NCBI GenBank assembly: GCA_024362935.1
Contig: JANCRA010000033.1
Coordinates: 7,955,001-8,019,000 of the forward strand
DNA length: 64,000 bases
Direction of reading: 5' to 3'
DNA from: Setophaga petechia
Lineage: Eukaryota > Chordata > Aves > Passeriformes > Parulidae
This document shows, piece after piece, positions 49,401 to 59,348 of the stretch; within the stretch, counting starts at the first letter, position 1; each line of letters opens with the position of its first letter. Below the pieces are notes generated by a model. The model was not told the DNA's origin, did no database searches, and saw only the letters and a list, made by a program, of their open reading frames with translations. The position numbers and the translations under genes were made by a program.

Positions 49401-52205
49401 GCCTCACACATATAGAATCCACTTTACTATTTGCCAAAGCCAATGCTGTGATGTGTGTGTATGACATTCTCCACACTGGAGCCGCTTCCCTCGGGAGCTG
49501 GGGGTGGCTTTGTGACCTGTCCCTGTCCTGCCTCGCTGCAGACGGTGCTGATGATCAACAGCCACGCCCTGGGCTGCAGTGAGGACTATTTCAGGGGCTG
49601 GGCAGAGTTCAGGCCCGAGCGCTGGCTGCACAGGGGCTCCATCCATCCCTTCTCCCACGTCCCCTTCGGCGTCGGCAGGAGGATGTGCGTGGGGCGCCGC
49701 CTGGCCGAGCTGCAGCTGCACCTGGCCCTCTGCTGGGTAAGCGCCCCACAAAGGGAACCTGGGGGGTTTGTCCTCAGCTGAGCACAGGCACAGCCCAGCA
49801 CGCTCATTGTGGGCACAGCAGGCACAGCCTTCCCAGGGAATTTTCCTGGGGAAGGCAGTGAGAGAGCTCAGACAAGAAGAGAAAGCAATTCTTGTCTCTA
49901 TTTGTGCTCCTGGTTTTTGGCACATGTGGAATGTGTTATGGAGTATTTGCTGTTCCTGTTGTTTGGCACATGTGGAATGTGTTATGGAGATTGTTTGTTT
50001 ATTGTGGGGTGTGGAGGTCCAGGGACATCACACCATAACCAATATGATCCAGTGAAGCCAAATTTATTATCCTTAAAAAGGCTGTATTTATAATAAATCT
50101 CTACTGTCCCTGGGTCTCTAGCTAATACATGATTGGTTAATCCTAGCTGTTCACATGTCTAAATTAGAATGCTGATTGGATCACCTAATTTTTCATGTCT
50201 TGCTGTGGCTGTCTGGCCCATCCATGACTTCTCTTTTTTCTTACTCTCCCGAGCTCACTGACAAACCTGCTGAGTCCTGATGACCCTTCTTCTTGTATCT
50301 CTTTCAAGGATATACCAACCCCATTTCTGAATATGTCCATTTTCCATTGTTTGTGGACGTGCCCATTATCCATTAGTACAAGCAGGCTGGATTGTGCATC
50401 GGCTGAATATGGCCCTTGTCCTGCCAAAACTCCTCAACCTGCAAAAAACTCTCAACAGTTTGAGAGTGATTTCTTAATCACTGTGATTTCTGGACCCTGG
50501 TGATGGTTGGATTGTTTGGCCAGTTGGGTCAAAGCTGTGTTGTGACTGAAATGGTCACGGGTTTTTCTTTGGTGTGATACAGTACAGCAGTAGAGTTTAA
50601 TACAGTACAGCTGAATGAGGCAGCTGCTCAGCCTGGTGAATGGTGCAGCCAGAGCAGGTTACCCCAGGCTGGGGCTGCACTGACAGCTGTGCTGTGTGCC
50701 CACAGCTGATCCGCAGGTACCGCGTGCTGGCCACGGACCGGGAGCCGCTGGAGACGCTGCACTCGGGGATCCTCATCCCGGGCAGGGCCCTGCCCATCGC
50801 CCTCCAGCCACGAGCAGGTCTGGACAGACACACACCTGGTGCTGCTCGGGCACAGACACACACCTGGGTGATGCTTGGGCACACAAACACACACCTGTGC
50901 TCTGCTTGTGCACACAAACACACGCCTGGGTGCTGCTTGGGCACACAAACACACACCGGGGTGCTGCTTGGGCACAAACACACACCTGGGTGCTGCTTGG
51001 GCACAGACACACACCTGTGCTCTGCTTGGGCACACACACACACCTGGGTGCTGCTTGGGCACACAAACACACACCTGGGTGCTGCTTGGGCACAGACACA
51101 CACCTGTGCTCTGCTTGGGCACACACACACACCTGGGTGCTGCTTGGGCACACACACACCTGTGCTCTGCTTGGGCACACACACACACCTGTGCTCTGCT
51201 TGGGCACACACACACACACACATCTGGGTGCTGCTTGGGCATAAAACACACACCTGTGCTCTGCTTGGGCACACACACACACACACCTGTGCTCTGCTTG
51301 GGCACAAACACACACATCTGCTCTGCTTGTGCACACAACCACAAACCTGTGCTCCTACTTCTGCACCAAAACACACACCTGTGTTCCTGCTTGTGCACAA
51401 AACCACACCTGTGTTCCTGCACACTGCAGGCTCTGCTGGCACCTGAGCTGGGATTTCTGTGCCAACGTTTGGGTAAACAGCTGATGTCTGTCTGCTCTTC
51501 ACTCTCACAGGGCCAGAGCCATCCTGGGCCTTTATTTTAACAAATGAATGCTGTCCCAGTTCAGTGTTTTATCAGGAAATGTCCTGTGTTTCACACAGCT
51601 CATGGCTCTGGAGTCAATTTTATATCCACATTTTCTGTGCCTGATGCAGCTCAAAAAGGGGGAAATCAACATATACCCACTGCTGCAGAAAATAACAGCC
51701 AGGGCTTGTTAGAACTTCACTGCAGTCCCAAAGATATTTCCTGGAAAAAACAATTTGATCTTGGGCATCAATTTGCAGATTAAATAGAAGATGCCTTAGT
51801 GAAGGAATTGCTCACTGCAAAATTTAGATAACAAAGCTTCATTTGAGGCAAGACAGAGAAAAGTCTATTTGTAAATAGTTGTGCAGTGTTGCAATTTAAT
51901 ATTTTGAATGTAGGATTTTCTTTCTCACAAGTTTATACAAACAAGCTAACAAAATAACTTACTTGTGCAACAACCTAAATTGAGAAAACAAGTCTCTGAT
52001 CCAGAATGAAATCCTCCAGTTAGAAATCCAGGACATTTCAATGCTGGGGAAGATATTTTTTTGCCAGCCAACATCCCAGGAAAAAAATACCTCCCAGTAT
52101 AATCTGAATATTCACTCCTTTAACTGAAGTCTGTTCAGTGCTGTTTGCTTTGACATAACCACTATAAATATTCTTTTTTTGCTCAATACAGGTGGCAAGA
52201 AATAA
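40272..52205 (+). CDS. CYP24A1: Vitamin D 24-hydroxylase, mitochondrial cytochrome P450 (gene span, start to proposed stop)
   Basis: Inner-mitochondrial-membrane P450 that uses adrenodoxin electrons to hydroxylate calcitriol and 25-hydroxyvitamin D at C24/C23, starting their breakdown. Coding exons: 40272-40466, 40647-40837, 41094-41187, 41836-41932, 43084-43175, 44200-44311, 45922-46067, 48048-48214, 48390-48468, 49542-49736, 50706-50817 and, proposed, 52192-52205. All introns are GT-AG and all phases join, giving about 497 aa (human is 514). Visible hallmarks: Arg-rich presequence lacking acidic residues (about 1-34); [11 protein letters not shown] before the first helix; I-helix AGVET|T (305-310); ExxR as ESMR (362-365); FRPERW (414-419); heme loop [10 protein letters not shown] with Cys440 as thiolate ligand. 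Residues such as [13 protein letters not shown] and [11 protein letters not shown] match mammalian CYP24A1 from memory. The start ATG has a strong context (accATGg) and lies only 41 bp after the TATA box, so the leader would be very short. Odd points: an exon-derived repeat in intron 7 and no stop in exon 11. Confidence 0.95.
40480..40600 (+). repeat. (GATGRG)n microsatellite in CYP24A1 intron 1
   Basis: Runs of gatgag and gatggg fill most of the 180-bp intron 1. Confidence 0.85.
40647..40837 (+). CDS. CYP24A1: CYP24A1 exon 2
   Basis: Acceptor ctctcccag|gctcag, donor atcct|gtgagt. Encodes [16 protein letters not shown] through AYGLLI and two bases of the next Leu codon. Very close to mammalian CYP24A1 in LLEALYR and [13 protein letters not shown]. 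Confidence 0.95.
41094..41187 (+). CDS. CYP24A1: CYP24A1 exon 3
   Basis: Acceptor ttggtgcag|ggaggg, donor aatgag|gtaccg. Completes the split Leu codon and reads [31 protein letters not shown], in phase 0 at its end. Contains the C-helix WxxxR motif (WQRVR), a heme-propionate contact in P450s. Confidence 0.95.
41836..41932 (+). CDS. CYP24A1: CYP24A1 exon 4
   Basis: Acceptor ccatttag|gtcctg, donor gaaa|gtgagt. Encodes [32 protein letters not shown] plus one base; the alpha-helical NKWSFES segment matches the family. Confidence 0.93.
43084..43175 (+). CDS. CYP24A1: CYP24A1 exon 5
   Basis: Acceptor aaccacag|gtatct, donor aaaacg|gtatgg. Completes Ser and reads [30 protein letters not shown], in phase 0 at its end. 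Confidence 0.93.
43338..43752 (-). mobile_element. Possible solo LTR in CYP24A1 intron 5
   Basis: A+T-rich block that on the minus strand has AATAAAAAGG followed by an R/U5-like end ...TTACAACAG. It is flanked by a 7-bp direct repeat cctcagt (43331-43337 and 43753-43759). Terminal TG/CA lie one base inside these borders, so the assignment is tentative. Confidence 0.45.
44200..44311 (+). CDS. CYP24A1: CYP24A1 exon 6
   Basis: Acceptor cccccacag|atgatg, donor aaaacag|gtcatt (a weak donor). Encodes [37 protein letters not shown] plus one base. [10 protein letters not shown] and LNTKVWQ are strongly family-like. Confidence 0.92.
45402..45731 (-). mobile_element. Solo LTR, family A copy 2, in CYP24A1 intron 6
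   Basis: Inverted copy of the element at 10.2 kb, 330 bp, bounded on the plus strand by TGACGAGG...CTGTCCACA, with perfect duplication ctcctc (45396-45401 and 45732-45737). It lies about 190 bp before exon 7, in antisense orientation to the gene. Confidence 0.9.
45922..46067 (+). CDS. CYP24A1: CYP24A1 exon 7 (start of I-helix)
   Basis: Acceptor gccctcccag|ccaagc, donor gagacg|gtaacg. Encodes [49 protein letters not shown] in two stretches around the family's FLCDIY and SRKELYAA blocks. It ends in phase 0 inside the I-helix acid-alcohol motif (AGVET), with the next Thr at the start of exon 8. Its last 24 coding bases and donor are the parent of the repeat that fills intron 7. Confidence 0.94.
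46041..47721 (+). repeat. Exon-7-derived minisatellite with microexon-like units, CYP24A1 intron 7
   Basis: About 15 copies of the exon 7 end (ctgcagat...gagatg|gtaac) follow the real one. Starts of the copied exon part: 46133, 46222, 46343, 46464, 46732, 46853, 46942, 47072, 47160, 47261, 47435, 47508, 47553, 47626 and 47699. Spacers are pyrimidine-rich (ccccaattctctccttag) and extra ttcaaattccc-type sub-repeats fill the gaps. Eleven copies keep AG before, 24 nt, and GT after. Confidence 0.92.
48048..48214 (+). CDS. CYP24A1: CYP24A1 exon 8
   Basis: Acceptor tgctctgttccag|acagcc, donor atgag|gtaaaa. Begins [16 protein letters not shown], completing the I-helix, and ends in the K-helix ExxR motif (KESM, Arg split across the intron). 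Confidence 0.94.
48390..48468 (+). CDS. CYP24A1: CYP24A1 exon 9
   Basis: Acceptor tttccctgcag|attgac, donor aaaggg|gtaagg. Completes the ExxR Arg, then reads [37 protein letters not shown] is characteristic of CYP24A1. Confidence 0.94.
48807..49444 (+). mobile_element. Possible LTR-derived insertion in CYP24A1 intron 9
   Basis: A+T-rich block starting TGTGAAAAACACATTCACTT, with caaaggttgttatggttgg inside. It resembles a songbird LTR I recall, but I found no clean target duplication; gctgtg occurs on both sides (48800-48805 and 49445-49450). Confidence 0.4.
49542..49736 (+). CDS. CYP24A1: CYP24A1 exon 10 (heme-binding loop)
   Basis: Acceptor cctcgctgcag|acggtg, donor ctgctgg|gtaagc. Encodes 65 residues with the meander FRPERW and the heme loop [20 protein letters not shown]; the Cys is the heme thiolate ligand. 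Confidence 0.95.
50010..50540 (-). mobile_element. Possible LTR-derived block in CYP24A1 intron 10
   Basis: On the minus strand an AATAAA-type signal (gataataaatttggc) is followed by tatggtgtgatgtccctgg and ends ...CCTCCACA, as an R/U5 end would. The 5' border and duplication are not resolved. Confidence 0.35.
50706..50817 (+). CDS. CYP24A1: CYP24A1 exon 11 (no in-frame stop at the usual place)
   Basis: Acceptor gtgtgcccacag|ctgatc. Encodes [21 protein letters not shown] and then [16 protein letters not shown], the family's extreme C-terminus. No stop follows: the frame stays open into a tandem repeat until 51446. A donor cgagcag|gtctgg at 50818 would let it splice to 52192. I prefer that splice because a UTR-like terminal exon with a poly(A) signal lies downstream. 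Confidence 0.85.
50820..51435. repeat. CA-rich minisatellite directly after the exon 11 donor
   Basis: Units of roughly 29-35 bp (tgctgcttgggcacacaa, then acacacacctgg). It begins two bases past the proposed donor. On the plus strand the frame of exon 11 stays open through it to a stop at 51444-51446, giving a His/Thr/Cys/Leu-rich sequence. Confidence 0.9.
51436..52191. other. Rest of CYP24A1 intron 11 (or 3' flank)
   Basis: Unique A+T-rich sequence between the CA-rich minisatellite and the proposed exon 12. Confidence 0.5.
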
Positions 52206-53305
52206 AGGACAGGCCTGCTGCTGCCTGCTCTTGAGAGAGATGTGAGATGTGGGAGCCAAAGCTCCAGGGAAGAACTGCACCACATCCCTTGAACCACTGC
52301 TGAGCCAGGAACAGCACCAGGAAAAGCTCCCAAAATGTTTTATTGGGAAAAATGTGCTTAAAAGGAGAGGGAAATGCCAAGTGCTGTCATGGAGCTGTGG
52401 AAATCCAGGGGTTTAGTGCAGGACCAGGAGCCCTGGGGGTGCTGAACTGCCCAGTCTGGGGAGAGCTGCCTCCAGTTTGGGACCAGTTGGGGCTGGAGTG
52501 GCCCTGGGAGCTCGGAGTGGGAGAGGAAATGCCCCAGTGCTTCTCAAATTGCCAGAGAAGGGAGCTGGGAGTCGGGAAAAGGCTAAAACAGGGCTGGGAA
52601 ATTGGGACAGTGAAAGAAATGCATTTCCTTGGCATCCTGGGTTGGAGGGAAACAGGGACAAATGCACCTGGCAGGATTTACTGCTTTGCTTTGAGCAGTT
52701 GCAAGCTGGTCCCTGACACACCCTCTGCTCTTCCCATGGATTTCCATCCCTCCAGCTCCTGCACTACCCATTTCATCCCACCTTTATTGGAAAAGCTTCG
52801 TGGTCTTTCATTGCATGAATGGAAATGGAACCACTGGAATCCTCTGGGTTCTGCCTCTGCAGATTGATGATGGTCCTGACAGGACAGGGACATGAGAGGA
52901 AGAACAGAAAATTGTGCTTCCAAGGACAATTCCAATTAGGAAATGAGGACCCTCAGCATTTCCAGGGGGTCTATTTCTCGTGGGGACTGCAATACCTAAA
53001 GGTTCAAATTGTCACTGCCCTCCATGCAATACTGGATTCTGGCTGTTATGGTCGCTGGTTTTACACTTTCACAGTTTCAAGTACAGCTTTATTTCTATAT
53101 ACAGCCCTGAATTTATTTTTTTACACGTTGAAATGCTGCAAGTTCTTACTACATGTTGGTCTGTCTCTTGTTTTTAATTTGTTTGTTCTCCTCTGTTATG
53201 CTCAGACATGTAAATGTACCCCCATAACAATGTATAAAAAATTTGTGCATTATCTGAATATTTCTAGGCTGTTTTGTAAGAAAATAAAGAGTTCTATTTT
53301 TTCTC
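52192..53305 (+). other. CYP24A1: CYP24A1 proposed terminal exon 12: last codons and 3' UTR
   Basis: An acceptor (tttgctcaatacag|gtggca) at 52191/52192, joined in phase to exon 11, gives the tail Gly-Gly-Lys-Lys and a TAA at 52203-52205. The following ~1.1 kb is non-repetitive at its end, A+T-rich near 53050-53290 with AUUUA-like motifs, and closes with AATAAA at 53283-53288. Known: mammalian CYP24A1 has twelve exons with a long 3' UTR. Inferred: the exact splice and transcript end. Confidence 0.6.
53283..53288 (+). terminator. Poly(A) signal AATAAA for CYP24A1
   Basis: Canonical hexamer in an A+T-rich context after the last proposed exon, followed by a T-rich stretch (53296-53305) suitable as a downstream element. 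Confidence 0.6.
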
Positions 53306-53764
53306 TAGAATGACTCTTTCATTATTTATTTTAAAATCTTTGCAGCTTTGCAGAAGAGGCTTCTGCCCCCTTGGCACAGTCTGAACACGTTTCTGCCTGG
53401 CATGGAGATCCCAGGGAGGGGACTGGGACAAGATAAAATCCATGGAAAATTCTGAGGAAAGGTGAAAATAGCTGGAATTTTTGCAGAACAAATAGAAATT
53501 ATGTATATTTTTAAAATGCCATCCCTCAGCAGCATTCCTGGCAGGGTGAGGGTGACACTGGGAGCAAAGAGGATGGGAAACAATTCCCAGAGAGTTTGTG
53601 CTGAGGTGCAGGTGCATGTGGGGATCTACCCAAAATCCCAGGGCAAAAACCCCAAAAAGCCTCTCTTTACAGCATCATAAATTAATATTACCACCAACAC
53701 ATTAATATTAGAGCCAATGGAGTTGTGCCAGTATGGAAGAAGTGCTAAGAGAAACAGTTTGTTG

Positions 53765-54262
53765 GATTCCAGGCATCTCTCAGTGCTCACAAACGTTCTG
53801 ATGGTTTAACCCTCAGAGAGAAGCGCTGATCTCTCGATTCCAGGCATCTCTCAGTGCTCACAAACGTTCTGATGATTTCACCCTCAGAGAGAAGCGCTGA
53901 TATTTCGATTCCAGGCATCTCTCAGTGCTCACAGACATTGTGATGGTTTAACCCTCAGAGAGAAGTGCTGATCTCTCGATTCCAGGCATCTCTCAGTGCT
54001 CACAGACATTGTGATGGTTTAACCCTCAGAGAGAAGCGCTGATCTCTCGATTCCAGGCATCTCTCAGTGCTCACAAACGTTCTGATGATTTCACCCTCAG
54101 AGAGAAGCGCTGATATTTCGATTCCAGGCATCTCTCAGTGCTCACAGACATTGTGATGGTTTAACCCTCAGAGAGAAGTGCTGATCTCTCGATTCCAGGC
54201 ATCTCTCGGCGCTCACAAACGTTCTGATGGTTTAACCCTCAGAGAGAAGTGCTGTTATCTCG
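53765..54262. repeat. 71-bp satellite with trimer higher-order structure
   Basis: Seven units start at 53765, 53836, 53907, 53978, 54049, 54120 and 54191 (gattccaggcatctctcagt). Variant positions (aaacgttct/agacattgt; gatggttta/gatgatttc) show that units 2-3 equal units 5-6. Confidence 0.95.
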
Positions 54263-54715
54263 TTGAACTGACCTTGACAGCCTCGTTAGCGGCTGTTTCG
54301 AAACCCTGATTGCCCCTGGGCAGGCAGTCCCAGGTGGATATTTACCTATTTACCGACCTGCTCGGGGTTTTTGCTGTTTCAGTGCAGTGGACCGGGAGAT
54401 CCAGGGCTGTTGCTGTCAGGGAGGTTCGGGTGGGCTCTGCTCCAGCCCAGGTACAGATCTGGGCTCTCTGCTGGGTCACCAGCCACCACTGACCTGGAAA
54501 AGGCAGTTCCGGAGTCTTTGGAGCTTTTTCAGGTTCCTGAAGTTTGCAGAGAACTTCATTAATCTCCCACCTCCGAGTAAATGTCCAGAACCATTGACTT
54601 AGGAAATAGGTAATTATCAAACTGCACAGACAATGAGTGACCAAGCCAGGATTCCACTTCAGAGCTTTCCTCTCCCTCTGTTTCCGGAGCAGGACCCCAG
54701 CAGATGCCCTGGGAT
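54263..54715. other. No gene seen
   Basis: G+C-moderate unique sequence. No BCAS1 start or other exon recognised. Confidence 0.45.
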
Positions 54716-54717
54716 TA

Positions 54718-54830
54718 GTAAATATCAATATAAATATAAATATAAATATCAATATCAATATCAATATCAATATACCTATAAATATACCTATAAATATAAA
54801 TATAAATATAAATGTAAATGTAAATATATA
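54718..54830. repeat. (AATATC/AATATA)n hexanucleotide tract
   Basis: About 18 copies of aatata, aatatc and aatgta variants. Confidence 0.95.
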
Positions 54831-55047
54831 TCCATATCTGGGAACACTTTAGCCCAGCAGGATAAATCAGAGCAGTCTTTTGCTGCTTTGGAACGAAGCC
54901 CTCATTCAGAATTTCCATTTCAACACCACCTCCCTGGGATCATTTCCTCCTCAGAGGAAGGCAGCAGGATCACAACTTTAATGGGATTAATTCACCTCCA
55001 CATTCCATGTCCCTACAGGGAAGGGAGTGAGGTTTACCTGTCCAAAA

Positions 55048-55146
55048 GGAAATGAATTCTGTTCAGGCTTTGGAAATGAATTCTGTTCAGGCTTTGGAAA
55101 TGAATTCTGCTCAGGCTTTGGAAATGAATTCTGTTCAGGCTTTGGG
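55048..55146. repeat. 24-bp minisatellite, four units
   Basis: ggaaatgaattctgttcagg followed by cttt, four times. Confidence 0.95.
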
Positions 55147-57479
55147 CGTGTTGGAGTTGGAAAGGCAAAGCTGGAGCCACCAATCCATTCTTTTTTATGG
55201 ATAAGAATGCCAGTCTTCAGACTGGCAGCCTGGAGTTTCTGGTCTGTGCTCTGTTCCTGCCAAGCTGATGTGCCACAGCTCTGGGCCAGGCCCTGCAGAG
55301 GGATTTGGGGACCTTTCCCTGCTCCCATCAGTTTTGTCAGTTTTGCTCAGGTTTGCCCCCTCCAGCCTGAGAAGGACCTTTGTGCTCAACAACCAGAGGC
55401 AGAATTCACATCTCTGCCACTGCTTCAATTCAGGGTGCAAAATAACCCAAAATCTAAAAAATTAATTCAGTGAGTTGCTCCCCCCTGAAGTTCATTTCAG
55501 GACAAATGTTCAGGAAATTCATCCCATGCCTCATTTTAAAGATATGAATCTTCATTTTGAATTCAATGGCACTGCCCGTGGGTGGGTGGGTTTTTAATGC
55601 ATTATCACCTCTTAGAAAAGGAGAAAGTTGGACAATTTTCAGTCCTTTGTGGCACATCTCTTGAAAATTCATGGGAGAGTTGTAGCTTTAGCAGAAAAAG
55701 CTGGTTTTGGCTTCAGATAATTGAAACAAGAGGTTTATTGGGATTGAAGCAATCTCAATACCAGCAGCTCATTGATCCCTTGTGTGAATGAGTGAATTCC
55801 CCTGAGAACCTGAGCACTGATAGCTCAAGGTGTGGGTGGCTGCATCCAAATTTGTTTTAATGTCTCCTTTCAGGCAAGGCTTGGAGAACAGTGTGAATAT
55901 TATATTAGGAAATTAAGCATTATGTTTATTCACTTCTATTTATTCTTGGGTATTTTTGAGTATCAGAGTCGAAGAGAGAGAAAATCAGAGTTTTTCTTTC
56001 CTGTCTAGAACTTCATTAATGCTACACACAATCCCTGTATGGATTTTATCTCCTATATTCCCATGCTCTTTGCTATGGGAATGTCAGAGGACAGACTGCA
56101 TTGAATTTCAACTCCTGCCCACGGTTTTTATCTCAATTCTGTGATCTTTGAGGCTTTGGAACAACCTAACAAGTCAAACCTCAGCTGTAGGATTTGGGTC
56201 CAGAAGGAATTTTAAAGAACTTTGCATTGTAGGGTTTGGATGGAGCAGAACACTTATGGAGCAATAATCCCTGACAGGAAAAGCAACAGTGAGGCCTCTC
56301 CATAAAACAAAATATTTTTCTCTGAGGGACAATGTCAAAACAAGTGTGGAATGGAATGCATTTAACAATCAGGGAAAATGATCCTCTGCTTCCTTGGGCA
56401 TGTTCCTCTCAACAAGTTCAAACTGTTTGCCTCTGATTTTCCAAGGGTTGGGTGAACTCCAGGCAGTGGGAAGGGAGAAGGGAAGGAAGAGAAGGCACTG
56501 CACCCAGCAGGGCAATAAAGGGGAGCCAGGAGTACAAAAATTACCCCAAATTGGAATCTGCACGTCCGTGGCACTTTACCCTCCACTATCAGCTCAGGAA
56601 TGGAAATCAGAGTTTCATCTGATTCATGCTGTGGTGAACTGTGCTCCACAGGAAAACAGGAGATAGAGGAGCAGGGAATGCTCCAGGTGTGCTTGCAGGT
56701 GGAATTCCTGCAGCACGGGGCTGGCTCAAGGTGAAGAAGGGAAAAGGCCCTCCAGATTTAATGGAAACAATGGAAGGAAATGTTTGAGAAGCCTCAGGCA
56801 GAGTGGGTTCCCTTCTCCAGCCTCCCAGGCTGCCTCAGAAATCCCCTCCTGTTATCTCAGTTCCACCAGCGGGAGCCACGGGCGGCCCTGCAGCGAGGGC
56901 AGTGCCCCAGCCAGGCTCTGTCCCATTTTTCTCCAGGACAAAGGTCCCAGATATCTGCTCAGGGGTCAGCCAGGAGCCAGCTCAGCCATGGGCAAAGGCC
57001 AGCCCTGCCTGGGTGGCTTGGCAGGGATACCCCAGCTCAGTGCAGACACCAGACCCCCTCCTCACACTGCAGGGCTGGATGTCTGCACCATGGAGCACAG
57101 GAGAAAACCCAGCTGGGCCCCAACCTTGGTCATTGTCCATGGGAGCAGAAGGAGGACAAGGAGGAGCTTGGGAGCAAGATTCTGGGCAGAAAAACAGGAT
57201 AACTGGGGTCATCCCCACCTGCCCTGCTCAGCTTTTGGTGCTCTGGAAGAATCCTGCCTTCCCTCTGGCTGTGCCTGAAAGAACAACAGGAAAGAAAAGC
57301 TTTAATGCTCTTTGTAACATTCATGATTTCAATGCAAGTGGAAAGCTTCAAAGCACAGTCCACTAAAATAAAATAAACACAGAGAAAGACCAGGAGATAT
57401 TTTATATTCAGGGAATGATATAAAGTTCTCAAGTAGGACATCCTGGACATTCTCCCTGGGAGCTTCCACTGCGCTCTGC
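55147..57479. other. Intergenic DNA without recognised gene
   Basis: Unique-looking sequence. Overlapping frames at 56780-57366 are G+C-rich but show no family resemblance or splice-supported structure. Confidence 0.45.
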
Positions 57480-57565
57480 TTTAGGTGACAAGGTGGAGAT
57501 TGGGCAGAGGTTGGACCCTTGGAGATCTTTTCCAATCTAAATTAATCTGTGATTCTGTGATTCAA
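57480..57565 (+). mobile_element. CR1 3' terminus
   Basis: gaggttggacccttggagat and cttttccaatctaaattaat followed by ctgtgattctgtgattc, the CR1 end with its short terminal repeat. Confidence 0.75.
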
Positions 57566-59009
57566 GACATACCCAGGGAAGCTGGCTCCATAAGAGATCA
57601 GGCATTTGGTTTTCCTACAAAAATTCAATATTTCAAAGAACACCCCAAAGTGCTCCTGGAAGGGGTGATAAGAAGTGCAGGCTGAGGGAAACATTTGCAG
57701 GGCAGTGAAATATCATTTTATCAGGTTTATTAGTTCCAGAATGAGTGGTGCATCCCACCTGTCTGTTAAATACCTATTTGTGTGCAGACTGAAAAGGATT
57801 TTTGGGGCCAGAAAGAGCCATAGAGTTACAAGAAGAATTCAAGCCCATAATGGTAAGGATGTTTTATTTATTGATCTATTTATAAATCTATTTTTAGATG
57901 ATGATTTCATTTAACCACCAGAGGCAGCAGTTAATGGGGTCACTGGAGTGAAATTCTCCTGAAATGGAGAGAACTGGTCCCTGCTGGGAGCTGCTCACAC
58001 CCACCCCCAGGACAGGGGAGCTGGGGGAATTTTTCAGGTGTGGTTTGCTCACCTGCAATAAAAGCCCTGTGGAGATTGCACCTCCCCAGGGAAGGTTCTC
58101 CTCCACAAAAGGAACTTTGTGGTTCACAGACTGATTATGTGCCCTTGTCCTTCACCCCCTTTCGTGACAGGGATCCTGGGACTTTGACCCTGACAAAAAC
58201 CTTTTTGTGCAGGCTCGGTTTTAGCAGGGTCACAGGGCTGCTCTGACTTACCTCCTGGCTGCAGAACTGCTGCAGTCAACAGCAGCAATGTGGCACCAAT
58301 TTGTGTCTGGGGATGAGACCTTGGGGCTGGGAAGGGCAAGACCAACCCCATGTGTAGCCAAAGGAACCAGGAAGATCCCAAAGGTCTCTCTTAAGAGAAC
58401 TTCAGGTGCTGAATCATTTATTTTGGGATGCAATCCCTCAGGTTCTTAAATATTAAAGTGAAATTAAGCCACCCAAAACCAGCAGGACTTTAGGATTTTT
58501 GTTCTAAATGCTAAAATTTCACTTTGGATACATGAGAACTTCTCAGGAACTTCCCTTCTGGCTGGAAGGAGAAAAGAACTGATTGCAAAAGGGATTTTTG
58601 TTGCTGAACAGTGGCAAAACAACTTCCCAGCATGGGGCCAGGCTCTGAGGGAAGGCTGGCAAGGACAACAAGGGAAGGTGTGCCCCAAGACACGTTGCAG
58701 GCAGGACAGGAGCTCCAAGCAGGAGCCGTTGATTCATAACCCCAAAGGCAGAATTGAAAGGGAAACTCATTGCCTATAAACCAGAGCCAGCTGTGAGGCA
58801 ACAGCCACTGCACTGGGGGAAGTTTTATTTGTGTGAGCAGCCAGATGAATGGGAGAAAGGTTTAAAAATAGCACATTGTGCTGCCTGCAGGGGAGCAGGG
58901 CAGGGAGGGACGGGGCTGGTGCCAAGTGTTTGATCTGTGCTCTGAGCCAGCCTTGCCCTGGCAGGTGCCCTCACCAGCAGAGCACTGAGGGATGGCTGCA
59001 TCCCCAACA
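57566..59009. other. Intergenic DNA without recognised gene
   Basis: Unique-looking sequence up to the solo LTR; nothing recognised. Confidence 0.45.
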
Positions 59010-59015
59010 TCCCCC

Positions 59016-59342
59016 TGTGGACAGTTTTTTACTGAGACACAGTCCATGGGAAAAGAAATGTGAGAAAGTACATCTGAGAAAGCAACAGCTGCCTAATTCA
59101 AGGACATGGTTTCTTTGAGCAAGAAGTTGTTTAATAAATTATGTGATAATAGGAGGTAAAAAAGAAGCCACAAGCATCCTGAGAAAGGTGGGACTGACTT
59201 TTTATAGCTGACCAATAGTGAGCTCTAGTTTTGCAATATGTATGAGCCTTATTACTGTGATTATAAAAGTGTTTCTGTTAATCAATAAATCTGAGACTTG
59301 TCGATCATCAGAGGGTGAGCAGGTCTCCCATCTACCTCGTCA
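59016..59342 (+). mobile_element. Solo LTR, family A copy 3
   Basis: 327 bp, TGTGGACAG...CCTCGTCA, with perfect duplication tccccc (59010-59015 and 59343-59348). Highly similar to the other two copies, including the segment gaaaggtgggactgactttt. Confidence 0.9.
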
Positions 59343-59348
59343 TCCCCC

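Noticed and set aside
48807..49444. Definite solo LTR call
   Set aside because: Termini resemble a songbird LTR, but I could not find an adjacent perfect target duplication, so it is kept only as a low-confidence feature.
50597..51508. Cys-rich minus-strand frames ([10 protein letters not shown])
   Set aside because: Antisense of the CA-rich minisatellite in CYP24A1 intron 11.
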